Below, in pieces: positions 20,381 to 32,228 of a DNA stretch of 64,000 nt. The number at the start of each line of letters is the position of its first letter. Position 1 is the stretch's first letter. A program made the translations under genes and the position numbers. Location of the stretch: NCBI GenBank assembly GCA_024220505.1, contig JAKZZE010000003.1, forward strand, positions 2,170,001 to 2,234,000. Direction: 5' to 3'. The notes under the pieces are model-generated. The model was not told the origin of the DNA. It did not search any database and was given only the letters and a program-made list of their open reading frames with translations. The stretch comes from Rhizopus arrhizus (lineage: Eukaryota > Mucoromycota > Mucoromycetes > Mucorales > Rhizopodaceae).

Positions 20381-20466
20381 TTCACATCACTTTACTTTAC
20401 TTCACTTCACTTTACTTTACTTCACTTCACTTTACTTTACTTCACTTCACTTTACTTTACTTTACT
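20381..20466. repeat. 20-bp minisatellite (TTCACTTCACTTTACTTTAC)n
   Basis: Four consecutive units, the first with one variant base (CACATCAC), plus a partial fifth. It is built from TTCAC and TTTAC pentamers and lies 34 bp beyond the LTR target duplication. Confidence 0.9.
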
Positions 20467-20479
20467 ACAGAATCTTATA

Positions 20480-21190
20480 TTTTTTTTATGAGCTAGAAGC
20501 TCGGGTTTGGCACGTGAAAATATTTTTGGTATGGGGTTTTTTTTAAAATTTTGAATTGTTTTTCTTGTTTTGTATTTATAGAGTCGAGCATGTACAGTTT
20601 AGTGGCAGTCAACAAGATGAAAGATACGATAACTGTAAATGTGGAAGAGGCACAGGAGAAATCCCACTTGATAATAGCGATCCTTGGAGAGAAACGGACA
20701 AAAGTTGATTAACATAGCGAATGGTAACTTCAATAAGGAAGGGACGATTATCAAAAATAACTGCCCAGTGATTGCGCCATATAGCCAACAAGATGATGCC
20801 AATGAAAATAGAGGGAGCATGGACTGTATCAGAGCGACATTTAGGGAAATCTAGGAGGAACAGTGCACGACGTAGCGAATATTTCGAAAACGGCTGTTCA
20901 AACTGTGAATCCCAAAGAAGAGACCAAACGGCAAGCTTTTGAGGACAGCCAAAGAGGAAATGGGAAGGTGTTTCTTCCAGATTCTTGCAAACAGGACATA
21001 GTTTAGAAAGCAGGTTGAGATTCGACCTGCAAGGCAGTTTATTATGGATTAACTTGTACCATATGTTGCGACATTGTGGTCAGAGGGGGAAGCGCCATAG
21101 AAGAAGCCATTTTGAGGGGGGAGAATAACACCTTTTTAAGCCAGTATGAAGTCGAAAGTTTATGCGGAAGGTAACAAATGAAATTGACCT
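20480..21190 (-). mobile_element. 5'-truncated LINE tail (zf-RVT type)
   Basis: The minus strand encodes IHNKLPCRSNLNLLSKLCPVC...HFLFGC, the reverse-transcriptase zinc-binding domain, then LAVWSLLWDSQFEQPFSKY, KCRSD and AIWRNHWAVIFD up to a stop near 20612. The 3' UTR resembles that of the poly(A)-tailed copy at 7253-7894 and ends in eight A on the minus strand (T8 at 20480-20487). The coding part is better preserved here than in the other copy. The 5' limit is approximate. Confidence 0.7.
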
Positions 21191-21261
21191 ACATGATTTA
21201 AATCTGATACTGACTCCAACCGTAACCAGCGATTAGAAGATATATTCTGTATGTCCAACGA

Positions 21262-23672
21262 ATGAACATCAAAGCAACTTTGTCCGAATTTATAAAATTG
21301 AACGTCAATGTGATTGATGATTCTGCATCCAAAAATAGGAGCCTAAATGAACTAAAGTCAACCTGGGGCAGCAGATTTATAAGAGTTGCCACTGAAAGTT
21401 TAAAAAGAAAAGAGATGGGTTTAGATTATGAGAATGTTGACTGGAACGAACTCAATGAACTAGTCATCAGTAAAGTAAGTTCAACAGCCGAACAAACAAT
21501 AAGAAGAATGAGGATCAAGTCTACCTGTGAAGCGTTTAGACAGGAGACAGAAGATTTTGCCCGTGACATCCGAAAAAGACGGCTTGAAAGAAATAATTTC
21601 GAAGGTCAAAGCAGTAAAAAGAAGGTAAATATATATATAAGCAACTTTATGCCAAGTATTCATATTTGAATACAGATTGCTCTGGAACAGATAAGCACTC
21701 TGGAAGAAGAAAGCAATGAAGATAACAAGGAGCCACATAGTTCCTCCAGTGACAATTGTATTAGTAGCAATACTCACAACAGCTCTTCTGATAAGAATGA
21801 GTCTGAAAGTAACGATGCTGCTGATATAATTTATGATGATCCAAGTTTGTGGCGCTCAGATGGTCCCAGCTTTGTTGATGAAACATACGCGGAATTATCG
21901 GTGCTTAGTTCAAAACTAACAAAAAAGTACATTTGGTGTTTATCACTTTCTGAACTTTGCACGATTGCCACCGAGAAAGTTGAAATGTGAACAGCAAATG
22001 TCGCTGTAAAAGAACTCTATGATAATGCACACAACACTGCTGCAACTGGTGTTATTAAAAACACAGACTTGAATGCCAGACTGTGTTTATCAGGTCTCTT
22101 TAAGGGTGAAGATCATCTGCTGCAGCCAATTTCAGTCGGTTTTATAGTTCAAAGGACACTATCACCATTCATGGTTCAAAATATTGAGATTCTCGTGTCC
22201 ACAATGAACAACGATGGTTTATTGCTTTTAGACTATTCTGTTAGTAATAAGGAAGAGTTACAAATCAACCATATCTTGCAGGATATTTATTTTAAACATT
22301 CAGCTGCCCAGTTAAGGGATTACTCTGAGCTGTCTTTAATTGCAGATTGTATCAGTTGCCTTTTTGGTACACTATAGTCCTCAAAAGAAAATGTTCATCT
22401 TGTATGGTAAGTTTGTTAAAAAAAGGTTTATTCTGAGTCATTCATGCCAATTATAATTATTAGGGATAACACTGTTGTAGAATAGTAACTGATTGTAGTT
22501 GACAATGATAAATATAAGTCTTAATACAAGATCATAATTAAATAAAATAAAATATAAACTTATTTAAATAAGGTCATACAATCAATTCCAATTAAACATG
22601 TTCTTTTAGAACATGTTTTGTATTAATGAGAGTTCTTTGATAAGAAGAAGGATCAACTAAGTTAACAAAATCCAATCCAATGTCAGGAGCATTGCTAATC
22701 TTTCACATAATTGAAACAACGCGTAAAATAACCTTATTTAAATCAGTGAGGAATTCCCAGAATAAAAGATAATCTATGACAGACATACAAAAGAACAAAT
22801 GAAAAGTTTTCATAATCATAATTATAGATGACACTTGCTAAAGTACCTGAATATTAGAAGAACGCTTACAATAGAAGATGTCAAGCCACTCACTCAATAA
22901 GATATAAATACCTGCCTTCAACTAGAATAATTTTTACTTGAAACTTAAACTGAAATAAAGATCAGTCTCAAAAAGTATTCAAACTGTTTCTTTATTTTTG
23001 TTTCTATCTTTTTCTAAATTACTTTTACCATTATACAACAAACACATTTTTTACCACTTCTTCTAAGTTCCCTGATAATGTTTCTATCCGTCCTGATATG
23101 ATCTTTAGCACGAAACTAGCTTATGGGACTGAAATCGAGATTGCCAATGGAGAGATCAAAAAGCCAGGCGTTTCAAAGTGTGAAGTGGACAAGGTTAGTG
23201 TGAGGATGCTGGAAACAGCCAAACGTCAATTACATCTTCGTTTAAAAACCACCAGAGCCACTCACAAGCACATAACTTTTGGAGCTCTGATATATGGCAA
23301 GTGCTGACAATAAGTGCTGTTCCATAATTACTCCTATGTGTGTTTATCGTCTAGGCTTTTCATTTGAATTCTACGTTGTACGCTTTATGGATGGATTTTA
23401 CCCGTACGAGAAGATTAGCTGGGGCCAGTTGCCTCGATTTAATTGTTTAAATCCTGTCTTGGAACATAACTTGTGTTCTATACTAACATTAAAGGTAAGA
23501 TTTGCTGTACACAACATACCAATAATGCTGTCTTTACTGACCCAACTTTTTTTGTATTTTACAGCACTCAATGCTTATGTCAGTCACAGGAGAAGACACT
23601 CCACCTGTCGACATAGCAGACATGCATTTGTTGCCAACTGTTACATACTGTGAAGTCTACAAAGAAAGTTAA
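21262..23672 (+). pseudogene. Decayed hypothetical-family gene (copy b), split by a solo LTR
   Basis: One frame can be followed from 21262 through introns 21625-21675, 22407-22463, 23297-23354 (GC-AG, perfect GCAAGT donor) and one just after 23490, to a TAA at 23670-23672. It carries two in-frame stops (TGA near 21988 and TAG at 22375-22377) and a 568-bp solo LTR at 22473-23040. Skipping the LTR and one copy of its duplication restores the frame exactly. The N-terminal part is charged with a Ser/Asn/Asp-rich segment. The C-terminal part has FEFYVVRFMDGFYPYEKI and WGQLPR. The start at 21262 is only the first ATG of the open frame. Related in style to copies a and c; function unknown. Confidence 0.65.
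22473..23040. mobile_element. Solo LTR, 568 bp, 5-bp target duplication
   Basis: Begins TGTTGTA and ends TACAACA, a perfect 7-bp terminal inverted repeat of LTR type. AACAC flanks it at 22468-22472 and 23041-23045. It does not match the 341-bp LTR of the neighbouring chromovirus, so it is another family. No internal region remains, as expected after LTR-LTR recombination. Confidence 0.85.
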
Positions 23673-25030
23673 ACTTTTTTCAAAGAGCTTGACAATGAGT
23701 TGTATAAATACTTCTACAAGCACAACAAGAAAGTATAGTTTATGTAGTATCAAATGACACAAATGCATCCACATTTGATAAACGACTGCCTTAATTTTTA
23801 TCAAGTTTTAATTTATATAAAGCGCTTTATTTAGTATATGCTAGGTAAAATTGATGGATATCGATACTGCATGATATAACATAAGCCATGAAAAGGAATG
23901 AGTAATCTCTGAACAGCTTCAAAAATAGCCAGCTTGAACTAAATTGCTGAAATACCCCTATCTCTTTCTCTTCCTCCTGAAAGGAAAAGAAAGAGTAATT
24001 CAATAGAAATTGGGCTTAAAAAGTTAGTGAGATCTTCGTCCACTAAATCTCGTCTTAAGCACGTGCCCAAGTGGTGGACGAAGTTGCATCATTGACAAAA
24101 AGGGCAACTACTCTACGTGTCTCGCTGGAAGCTCCTTACGCTGCTGTTTTGCAGGTCGGTTGACTATCCCCGTGTGGATCATAATAGAGCGTGCTACAAG
24201 TGCTTTCAACCATTGTCTTTTAGTTGTTTAGGGTGAAGGCGGAGGTAATGTAATCCCAAAAGGGACAGCATTAGTCCAGCAGCAGTAAGCAAGTAAAAAG
24301 ATTGAAAGCAGAAGACGAAAATAATAAGTTACGTTATCATTTACCTGTGCATTCGTTTTTAGAAAATGAGAAAAAGAAAACCAAGGAAATAGTTCAAAAA
24401 CAATCCATGTTTTAACGGTAATGACTATTCATTATTTATTGGCCAATAAAATTTAGTTATTTCCGGAATGTTGATTACTGACTTAAGCAGTACACAGTAT
24501 ATATGCTCTTATCAAAAATTAATGTACCGTCTAGATTATCTCAAAAACAGCTTGAACTTCGAACCCTTCGCCGTCATTCGTTTTACTATCAAAGGCCGAA
24601 TTGTCACTACAACTATAATTAATTTGTGATATAGGGATATCTCTGCCAAGTCAATTTTAAATCTATATTTGAGGCTGTTGACCGTACCATGAAGAGTATT
24701 TTCAAACAGGAAAACAGGGAGCTTAAAAATATCGCGTTTGGTGGTGGACTCTTCGTTTTTGGTATACACAATATAAGAATTTATTCAAGTTGGATGAAAG
24801 GTCTGCGGCAACATGAGCTGCACCTCGCCAAATTGTAGGTGAAATTTACAGTAATAAGGCGAAGATTAAAATTTTACTGCAGCGGGTGGGGCTGTGTAGC
24901 TCGTACTTAAGAAAGATACTATTCCTCAAAAAGTTGCAGATGTTAGCAGCCAAGTTGCCCTTGAGCTTTTTATTGACTGCTTTGCAGACTGTCTTATTTA
25001 ATAAGCAATTATGTATGCGACATATTTTCT
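23673..25030. other. Spacer without a recognisable gene
   Basis: Only short frames are present, such as 24536-24769 on the minus strand (77 codons, no known motif). A plus-strand stretch near 24190-24230 reads RACYKCFQP, a possible worn zinc knuckle of the retroelement whose remains begin at 25031. Confidence 0.4.
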
Positions 25031-25640
25031 TTGAAATATATGTTCAAAGATTGTCCATTTGATCTCAAGCATATTGCTTCACGTTGTCAAAGAGTCATCA
25101 GTTCTGTCTTAGCCGATGTTCCTTATACTTTTGTATTTATGAATGACATTATCGTTTTTTCAAAATTTTAGAACATATTATTCATGTACAAAATGTCGTC
25201 AAGAAGCTCACCAAAGTTAACCTAATCCTGAACGCTGATAAATGTCACTTTACTCAAACATCTGTTTAACTAATTGGCTTTTTGTTTTGATGCCAAACGG
25301 TCTCGACTTGATTCATGCAAGGTCACAAACACGCTTTCTTGGGAAAAATCAACTACATTGGAAATCATACAATTATCAGAAAGAACCAAAGAGAAAGCTA
25401 TAACCTAGTTGATGGTACTGTCGCGTTTTTACCTCGAAATATTCCATCCTCACATATCAAAGTAATATCGGAGGAACAATCAGAGCTATATAATATCGAA
25501 GTCGTAATTGACCACAAAGGCATTCCCGGTAACTTGTTATATATGGTACGTTGGAAAGGCTATGATGCGAAAGATGGCACTTGAGAACCTGAAAGACACT
25601 TTCACAATAACAAAACAATACTGAAACCGTCGTAATGGAC
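25031..25640 (+). pseudogene. Chromovirus remnant: RT piece joined to chromodomain
   Basis: The plus strand reads CPFDLKHIASRCQRVIS and then TFVFMNDIIVFSK (catalytic FVDD decayed to FMND), KLTKVNLILNADKCHF, and after a frameshift jumps to NLVDGTVAFLPRNIPSSHIK and a chromodomain (LLYMVRWKGYDAKDGT). The RNase H and integrase regions are deleted. The Trp codon after DGT has become TGA. Residue by residue it resembles the intact element at 14.3-20.3 kb, so it is an old relative in the opposite orientation. Confidence 0.8.
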
Positions 25641-26659
25641 AACATAATATTAAACATAATTCAAGTGAAAAAAGACTAAGAAAAAATCACGACAATTCAA
25701 TCCGTAAAAGAGCAGAAAATTAACCATGACTGCAGTTCATTTTAATACGTATTATCTCAATGCTTTACGCTACCTTTCAATAATTTAAAACTTTCAATAA
25801 TCCAATTTAAAATGTCAATTCACATTTTATCCGCAGTTTCACTTACAAGTGGAATCGCCAATATTGAAAACCTTTCATATGTTGCTACCTATTCATTCTT
25901 ACAACATGCACTTATGAATTACATTACTACTATAATATATTGCTTTGCTCAATACCACACAACAGAGAACTTCACTTACACTCTTCTTCACAATTGAACA
26001 CTCATGAATCTAATCACAGAAGCAGTTATGACCCGGAAGAGGGCAATGTTGGGATACGACAGGATTTTAATAATCATCCGGTTTATCTGATCCTATTGGC
26101 TCTGAATGCATTAATCCAAATCAAGAAGCGAACTGCATAGGGGCTTGATTAAACTCGCATGGCTACTGAAGCATAATACCCAAAAATATCATATTCGATA
26201 CGTTAATTCTACCTAACAAGGTAGCATCTGAAAAGAGTCACCTTCCCAAAGCCAAATTCTCTGTTACAAATACAATAGCTTTTACATTTTTGCACCTCCA
26301 TGGTCCGTGTTGAGGCAATTGCTCCTATGCCAAAAGAGGAAATGAAATTGTTCGTGGAACGCCTCAGAATACGAACTTACTATTCAGAAACGCTGGCGTA
26401 AACCGTTTTATAAGTTGAGTTTTTCTGAGACCGGTCAGGCATCACCGTTCTAACAGATTACGTTTTCGAATACAAAAATATTTGGATGCCATACAATTAG
26501 GATAACTCGTCGAAGCTGATTTTTTCATCAAGACACCAACGCCAATACCCATAGGAGTATTTCCTAATGGTTTCAGCTTTGTTTGTCCAGGACTGTGTTT
26601 CCAATCTTTGATTGGATCACATCTGCACAATGACACATTCTGCTGACTGAACTGAACAG
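25641..26659. other. Spacer with unrecognised short frames
   Basis: Frames of 60-76 codons at 25812, 25940 and 26442 (minus) match nothing I know. The minus-strand one contains PLGNTPMGIGVGVL and might be a worn LINE endonuclease segment. No gene is called. Confidence 0.35.
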
Positions 26660-27359
26660 CAAATGATTTCACAATCGCGATTTGATTCCTCTAGAGAACC
26701 TTCCGACTGATGATCTTCAAGCCAGTGAAACTTCTTGGAATACCTTCTGGCGATCACGCATACCTCAACAAGCTCGCACTGTTCTCTGGCGTATTTACCA
26801 CAAAAAGCAGCCTTGTCGCTCGCGTCTTTACTGCCTCATTTCTCAACGCTTCGTGAACGATGGCTGTCTCTTATGTGTTGTCATCGAGAATGATGAGCAT
26901 TTCCTCTGGTCATGCCCTCTCAAGCAACCTGCTTGGAAAAGAGTCCTATCAAGGTTTTTACCATTTACATTTCATTTTGGAACGATCGCCCTTCCGTCCC
27001 GTAACAATACAAAACTGCTTCCTTGCTGGAGTTTTGACTTGCAAACTTTTATTGCATGCAGCCTTCTCAATCTTTGGTGCTTACGCTGGAAGTTTCTGTT
27101 TGATCACGCCCCCTTTTGGTCTAGAGAAGCTGCATCCAGAACGTCCTTTATGCTAAGACGTATTGGCAGAGAGAATAGACTATGATATCAAAGCAAACCC
27201 CTCCACTACTTTTCAATGTGTCTGTGTAACTTTCTTTATTCCTATATTCCTATATTCTTTTTTTTTTTTTTTTTTACTTTGTAATATTTGATATGTAGCC
27301 TTGACAGTGTCTGTCATTGTGCGGCCTACAGATAAGCATTTACAAAAAAAAAAAAAAAA
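26660..27359 (+). mobile_element. 5'-truncated LINE tail with zf-RVT domain and A-tail
   Basis: The plus strand carries an open 167-codon frame (26682-27185) with WNTFWRSRIPQQARTVLWR, HKKQPCRSRLYCL and then CLLC...HFLWSCPLKQPAW, the zinc-binding domain that ends many LINE ORF2 proteins. A 3' UTR with a T17-18 run near 27258-27275 ends in an A run (27343-27359). The 5' end is truncated and no target duplication is evident. It differs from the 7.3 and 20.5 kb copies, so it is another subfamily. Confidence 0.75.
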
Positions 27360-27767
27360 GTAGAGTTTTTAATTGGCCCGACGACCAGAACAGGATTTTA
27401 TACAGAAACTAATTTTCTTTGTAGGAGGCTTTAAAGAAAGTTACGGTTTGAGGAAGTACCAATTAAAAAAAGATACAAATAAAGGTGCGCTTTTATGTCA
27501 TCATGTTATGTTGACGATTCAGATAAAAAGAAAGAAAAAGCTCAGCAATTTACTTCTAAAAACATGCGTTATCCAAATATAGGCTATATATCACATCTCG
27601 GATCTCATAAAAAAAACAAGATGGCTATTGTTGATTTTAAAATAGGATGAGAATGGTCACTAAGCTTAGGATTGCTACCTACCTCAAAAGGAAGGCAAAC
27701 CTTTATATGCCAAAATGAAATAGAAGCAGTTTATTACATACAGTCTATAAAATACATGTTCATCCTT
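27360..27767. other. Spacer, no gene seen
   Basis: AT-rich; a 69-codon frame at 27373-27582 has Lys/Leu-biased composition only. Confidence 0.5.
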
Positions 27768-28287
27768 TTATTCTAGACCTGTCTTTTGTCCTTGACTGTT
27801 GATGACCAAATCAAAATCTAAAGTATCAAAGCTCTTGTTGTGTTGATAGATTTGTATTGAGAAGCCTGGTTCAATGGGTTGATCTGTTGGCTGTAAAAGT
27901 AATTGTGGCCAGAAATGGAAAGTTGATTTTATAAAGGTCATTGTGTTATCTTTTTGATTTATGCTACACTTTTTATAATACATTTAATATAAAAACCATG
28001 ATCCATCCTGCTATCTTCTCACCTTGTCAACACATATCTTATCTAATAAAGGTAAGCTAATGATTTGAGTAGGACTGTGGAGATCGATACATTGTTCAGT
28101 GAACTGAATATGTTTCTTATTCTTACAAGACATGTTAAATTGTTGACTACAATTTGATCAATAAACTTACATTTTCTATTTTAAATGTAATTGTTTCTAA
28201 TGTTTGAGTCCAAATGATTACCAAATCTATCTTTTGATGTTTGTCATTCTCACTAAAATCATTCACAGAGTCAGCCAATGTTTCCAT
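27768..28287 (-). CDS. Hypothetical small protein, 3 exons, 106 aa
   Basis: My model uses exons 28171-28287, 28023-28103 and 27768-27890 with GT-AG introns of 67 and 132 nt, giving METLADSVNDFSENDKHQK... to SQGQKTGLE with phase kept at both joints. The protein has alternating hydrophobic strands (IDLVIIWTQTLETITFKI, LDFDLVI) and no membrane segment or signal peptide; a small beta-rich or ubiquitin-like fold is possible but not shown. The second intron is long for this window and may hide another exon (the open stretch FIKSTFHFWPQLLLQ precedes the acceptor). It lies downstream of, and in the same orientation as, the SIW14-like gene. Family not recognised. Confidence 0.5.
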
Positions 28288-28644
28288 TTAAATGAAGTTT
28301 TCACCCAAAAAAAAGGGGGGACACTATTTAAACAATTTCTCTCGGAGATCTCGCAGGACATGATTGCCATTTAAAGAAAGTGACTCAAGTCAATAATTAT
28401 AAATCGGATGTAAAGCAAACGTATGGCTTTTTATCTGGGAATTGTGATTTTCAACGGACTTTTTCATTTTAATGGCAGGCATAAACAGTGTCATCCTTTT
28501 AAAAAAAAAGATATCTGATCTTGTTACTCTTACTACACATTCAGATATTGTTTTATCCTTTTTGCCAATTAAAATAACCTTTTTCTCTCTCTCTTTTTAT
28601 TTCCTCTTCAACTCGTCTATTTCTATCCGTCACAATTCTATTTA
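28288..28644. other. Spacer between two minus-strand genes
   Basis: Serves as 3' region of the phosphatase gene and 5' region of the small gene at 27768. A 71-codon plus-strand frame (28472) is hydrophobic and T-rich and is not called. Confidence 0.5.
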
Positions 28645-29493
<849 letters not shown>

Positions 29494-31870
29494 TATTCAA
29501 AAAATGAAATAAAAATTAGTTTTTTTTCTTCCTATTCTTTGGGTGGTTTTGAACAAACTGAGATTGAATTCAAGAACACTACATAGGATTTCAGAGTGCA
29601 TTGAAATATCATCCCTTTTTTGTTTTCTGCAAATGACAACCATTGATCTGCTCATCCTCTTTTCACTGAGACTGAGGTTAGCTTAATAAGACATTTCTGT
29701 AATAATCAGAAACAGGCAGCATCCAATTGAAAAGGTCCAAGGTATTATACTTTAAGCCATTGCCCTTATCAATGAACGTTTAGCGGTTTATATATTTTAT
29801 GTTAAATATCACATGTAAAGAGGTATTTTCATTTTTTATGTCATTCACCGCTAGATGAAAGTAAGTCAAATAACAAAGGATGTTATACATCAGGAAAATG
29901 TGGGAAACCTGCACAAATAAAACGGACCCACTATTCTCAATCAGAATATAGCATGTTCAGTTTGTTTATTATTCTACGACTGTAAAATATCGGGCCATAA
30001 CGAGCTATGTTTATTCAATTGCAATGATGATATCAAATAGTAATTGGCTTTGATGATGATTGTTTTTAGTTACTTTTATCATCGTTCGTTAATTCATATG
30101 CATCCTATGGGTTGTCCAGAAGTCCAGCCTAACTGAATTATTATTATGCTTGACGTCAAGTGAGCATGATTAAAATATTCCCGCTACATCTACTAAGCTG
30201 ACTAACAATAGTACCTTGAACTTCATCTTTCTCTATGACTGCTTTGGTTGATAATGTCTGTCTAAATGCGCCCACAAAAGCTTTGATTGATTTTCATTGG
30301 GAGAAAGTGTCTATCTTAAATATAGCTTTATATTCTGTGATTTGTTTATTCGCTGTTTTTACAAATATTCAGCTATTGAATGCAAAAGAGGATGTAAACT
30401 GTTTATCCTCACTCAACGATTATATATTTATTGCACATAGTTCTGAAAAACACATGTTGAAATAACTTATTGTTTTCAACTGAGAAAATCTTGACAATAG
30501 ACCTTGACAGTAGATACCAGTTGTGCTTTCAGTTGTAGAGTAGATAAAACCAGAGATATCAAATGATTTCATTAGAGTACCGATGATCTATTCATCTATT
30601 TACAGATATGAATAGGAATCTCGCACGATGGGTTCAATGGACTCGTCCAAGCCAAATCCTTCATTCAACTCAACCTTTGGTACAGCAGCATCATTTTTTA
30701 TATGAAAAAGCAGGTTAGACAGAGAGATCATTGGGATAGAAACATAAATATCACCAGCCAAATTCATGTGTTAATCTATTCCTCAAGTCCATTAGACATT
30801 TCATAACGGACCTATCGGCTTACATGACTATACCAATCAATTTATGTGAATAGCATAAAGTCCCTGTTTACCTGTATGCATAATAGTTAAACAAGATTGG
30901 ACTTGTGCACTTGATAAACTGTTGATTGTATAATGCATGATATTAACTTTTATGAATTACTGTAGTTTAACTCATATTAACAGGATATTCACTTTCTTCC
31001 ATTTGACCAAAAAAATAAATTTCCAGTGGGATCGCCATCATCTCAAAATTTCTCATACCACTATATAAACATGATCCAGTTCTCAGTGCTCAAGTGTTTT
31101 GGATGTCGTCCGATCGGGCCGAGTCAATTACGCGTAAGATGGCATTGAAGGTTGTTCAAGAAATCGATGGGCGAGAGCGTCCCATCTGTTTGAATAAACA
31201 GAACCACAAAAAGTATCTGTCGGTTTCGATTGCTTCACACAATACATATCTTTCATCTGTGATAGAGCACAACATCGTATTGTGTAGGTGAGAGCGTAGT
31301 ACTCTTCATTCCTAATCTAATGTTTTCATTTCCAATTGTCGTGGCGATAAGCATGTCTTGTCCTTTTTTTAAATCTTGTTACGTCGTTTCTATCTTTTTA
31401 CTTGTCACATTTGGTAATTTAGTTTGTCGTATCAACCAAACTTGCTTGCTGCATTCTTTTACCTCTTGTTTTTTTAAAAAAAAGTATAATAAGAATCATA
31501 ATAAAATTGAAGATTTATATCTGCTACGTTTTGTAATGGTCTTGTTCAAATTTTAAGAAAGGATATATTGTGATTGCCACTTGTTATTTTATCCATCTAT
31601 TTATCGGCATCTTTAGAATCCAGCTGTGTCAGACCAGCTTACTGACGTTTTAACATAATGATGAGTTCCTCTTGTTCAAAAAGTAAATCCGATAGTGAGA
31701 CCTATCACTGGATAACTGTTTGACTCGTTGCCTTGTTATAATTTTAAAAGGTGACTAATTTCAACAGTAGCTTCATAGCTTTCATCCAATAAAATTTATC
31801 TGTGATATCTCGTAAAATAAAAAGACGATAAACCTCAACGAGACTAAAAAAAGTTCTCTATTTTATTTAA
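29494..31870. other. Long spacer with weak coding traces
   Basis: No confident gene. At 30608-30713 (+) a frame MNRNLARWVQWTRPSQIL... is Arg-rich and acid-free, like a mitochondrial presequence exon, and ends at a GT; near 30800 a stretch reads NGPIGLHDYTNQFM, but the phases do not join. Other frames (30235, 31094, 31320, all +) show no known domain. Possibly a decayed gene. Confidence 0.35.
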
Positions 31871-32176
31871 TCATGCATCTAGAATGGGTATTTTTAAGAC
31901 TTCAAATCGCCCACGAAGCTTCAACTTTAATTCACCTAGTACAGCTGTAGGATTCTTTTCAATATAGTCCAAAAGAAAGTTAGAATAATTATCAGTTAGC
32001 TTGCTGCAAGGTCTTCTACGAAGTTTATAAGTACCTGGAAGAAGTCTCTGAGGATCATTATTATAAGTTTTAACGTAGTTCTGAACTATATGGATGTTTA
32101 TTCCAGTTACTAGTGCTGCATCTTTAACAGACAAATTTTCCTCAATAATTAAATCAGAGTTTCTCAATCTATGCAC
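31871..32176 (-). pseudogene. Tc1/mariner-type transposase N-terminal HTH fragment
   Basis: A 101-codon frame has a helix-turn-helix segment (LSVKDAALVTGINIHIVQNY) followed by PGTYKLRRRPCSKLTDNYSN and LLDYIEKNPTAVLGEL, the usual DNA-binding half of Tc1/IS630-type transposases. The catalytic domain is missing; the frame ends about 50 residues after the HTH region. It is distinct from the two transposons at 3-6 kb. A LINE A-tail begins 53 bp upstream. A retained DNA-binding fragment cannot be excluded, but decay is simpler. Confidence 0.6.
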
Positions 32177-32228
32177 AAGTACACTTCCTGTAAGACCCTC
32201 TCATTTTCATCTTTACGATCTTGTGTGC

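Noticed and set aside
20303..20546. Short plus-strand ORFs rich in FTSLHFTLL
   Set aside because: They are translations of the 20-bp minisatellite.
22069..22377. Independent 102-aa gene
   Set aside because: It is one exon of decayed gene b between two in-frame stop codons, and its apparent start is TTG.
22473..23040. Solo LTR belonging to the neighbouring chromovirus
   Set aside because: Length (568 against 341 bp) and end sequences differ.
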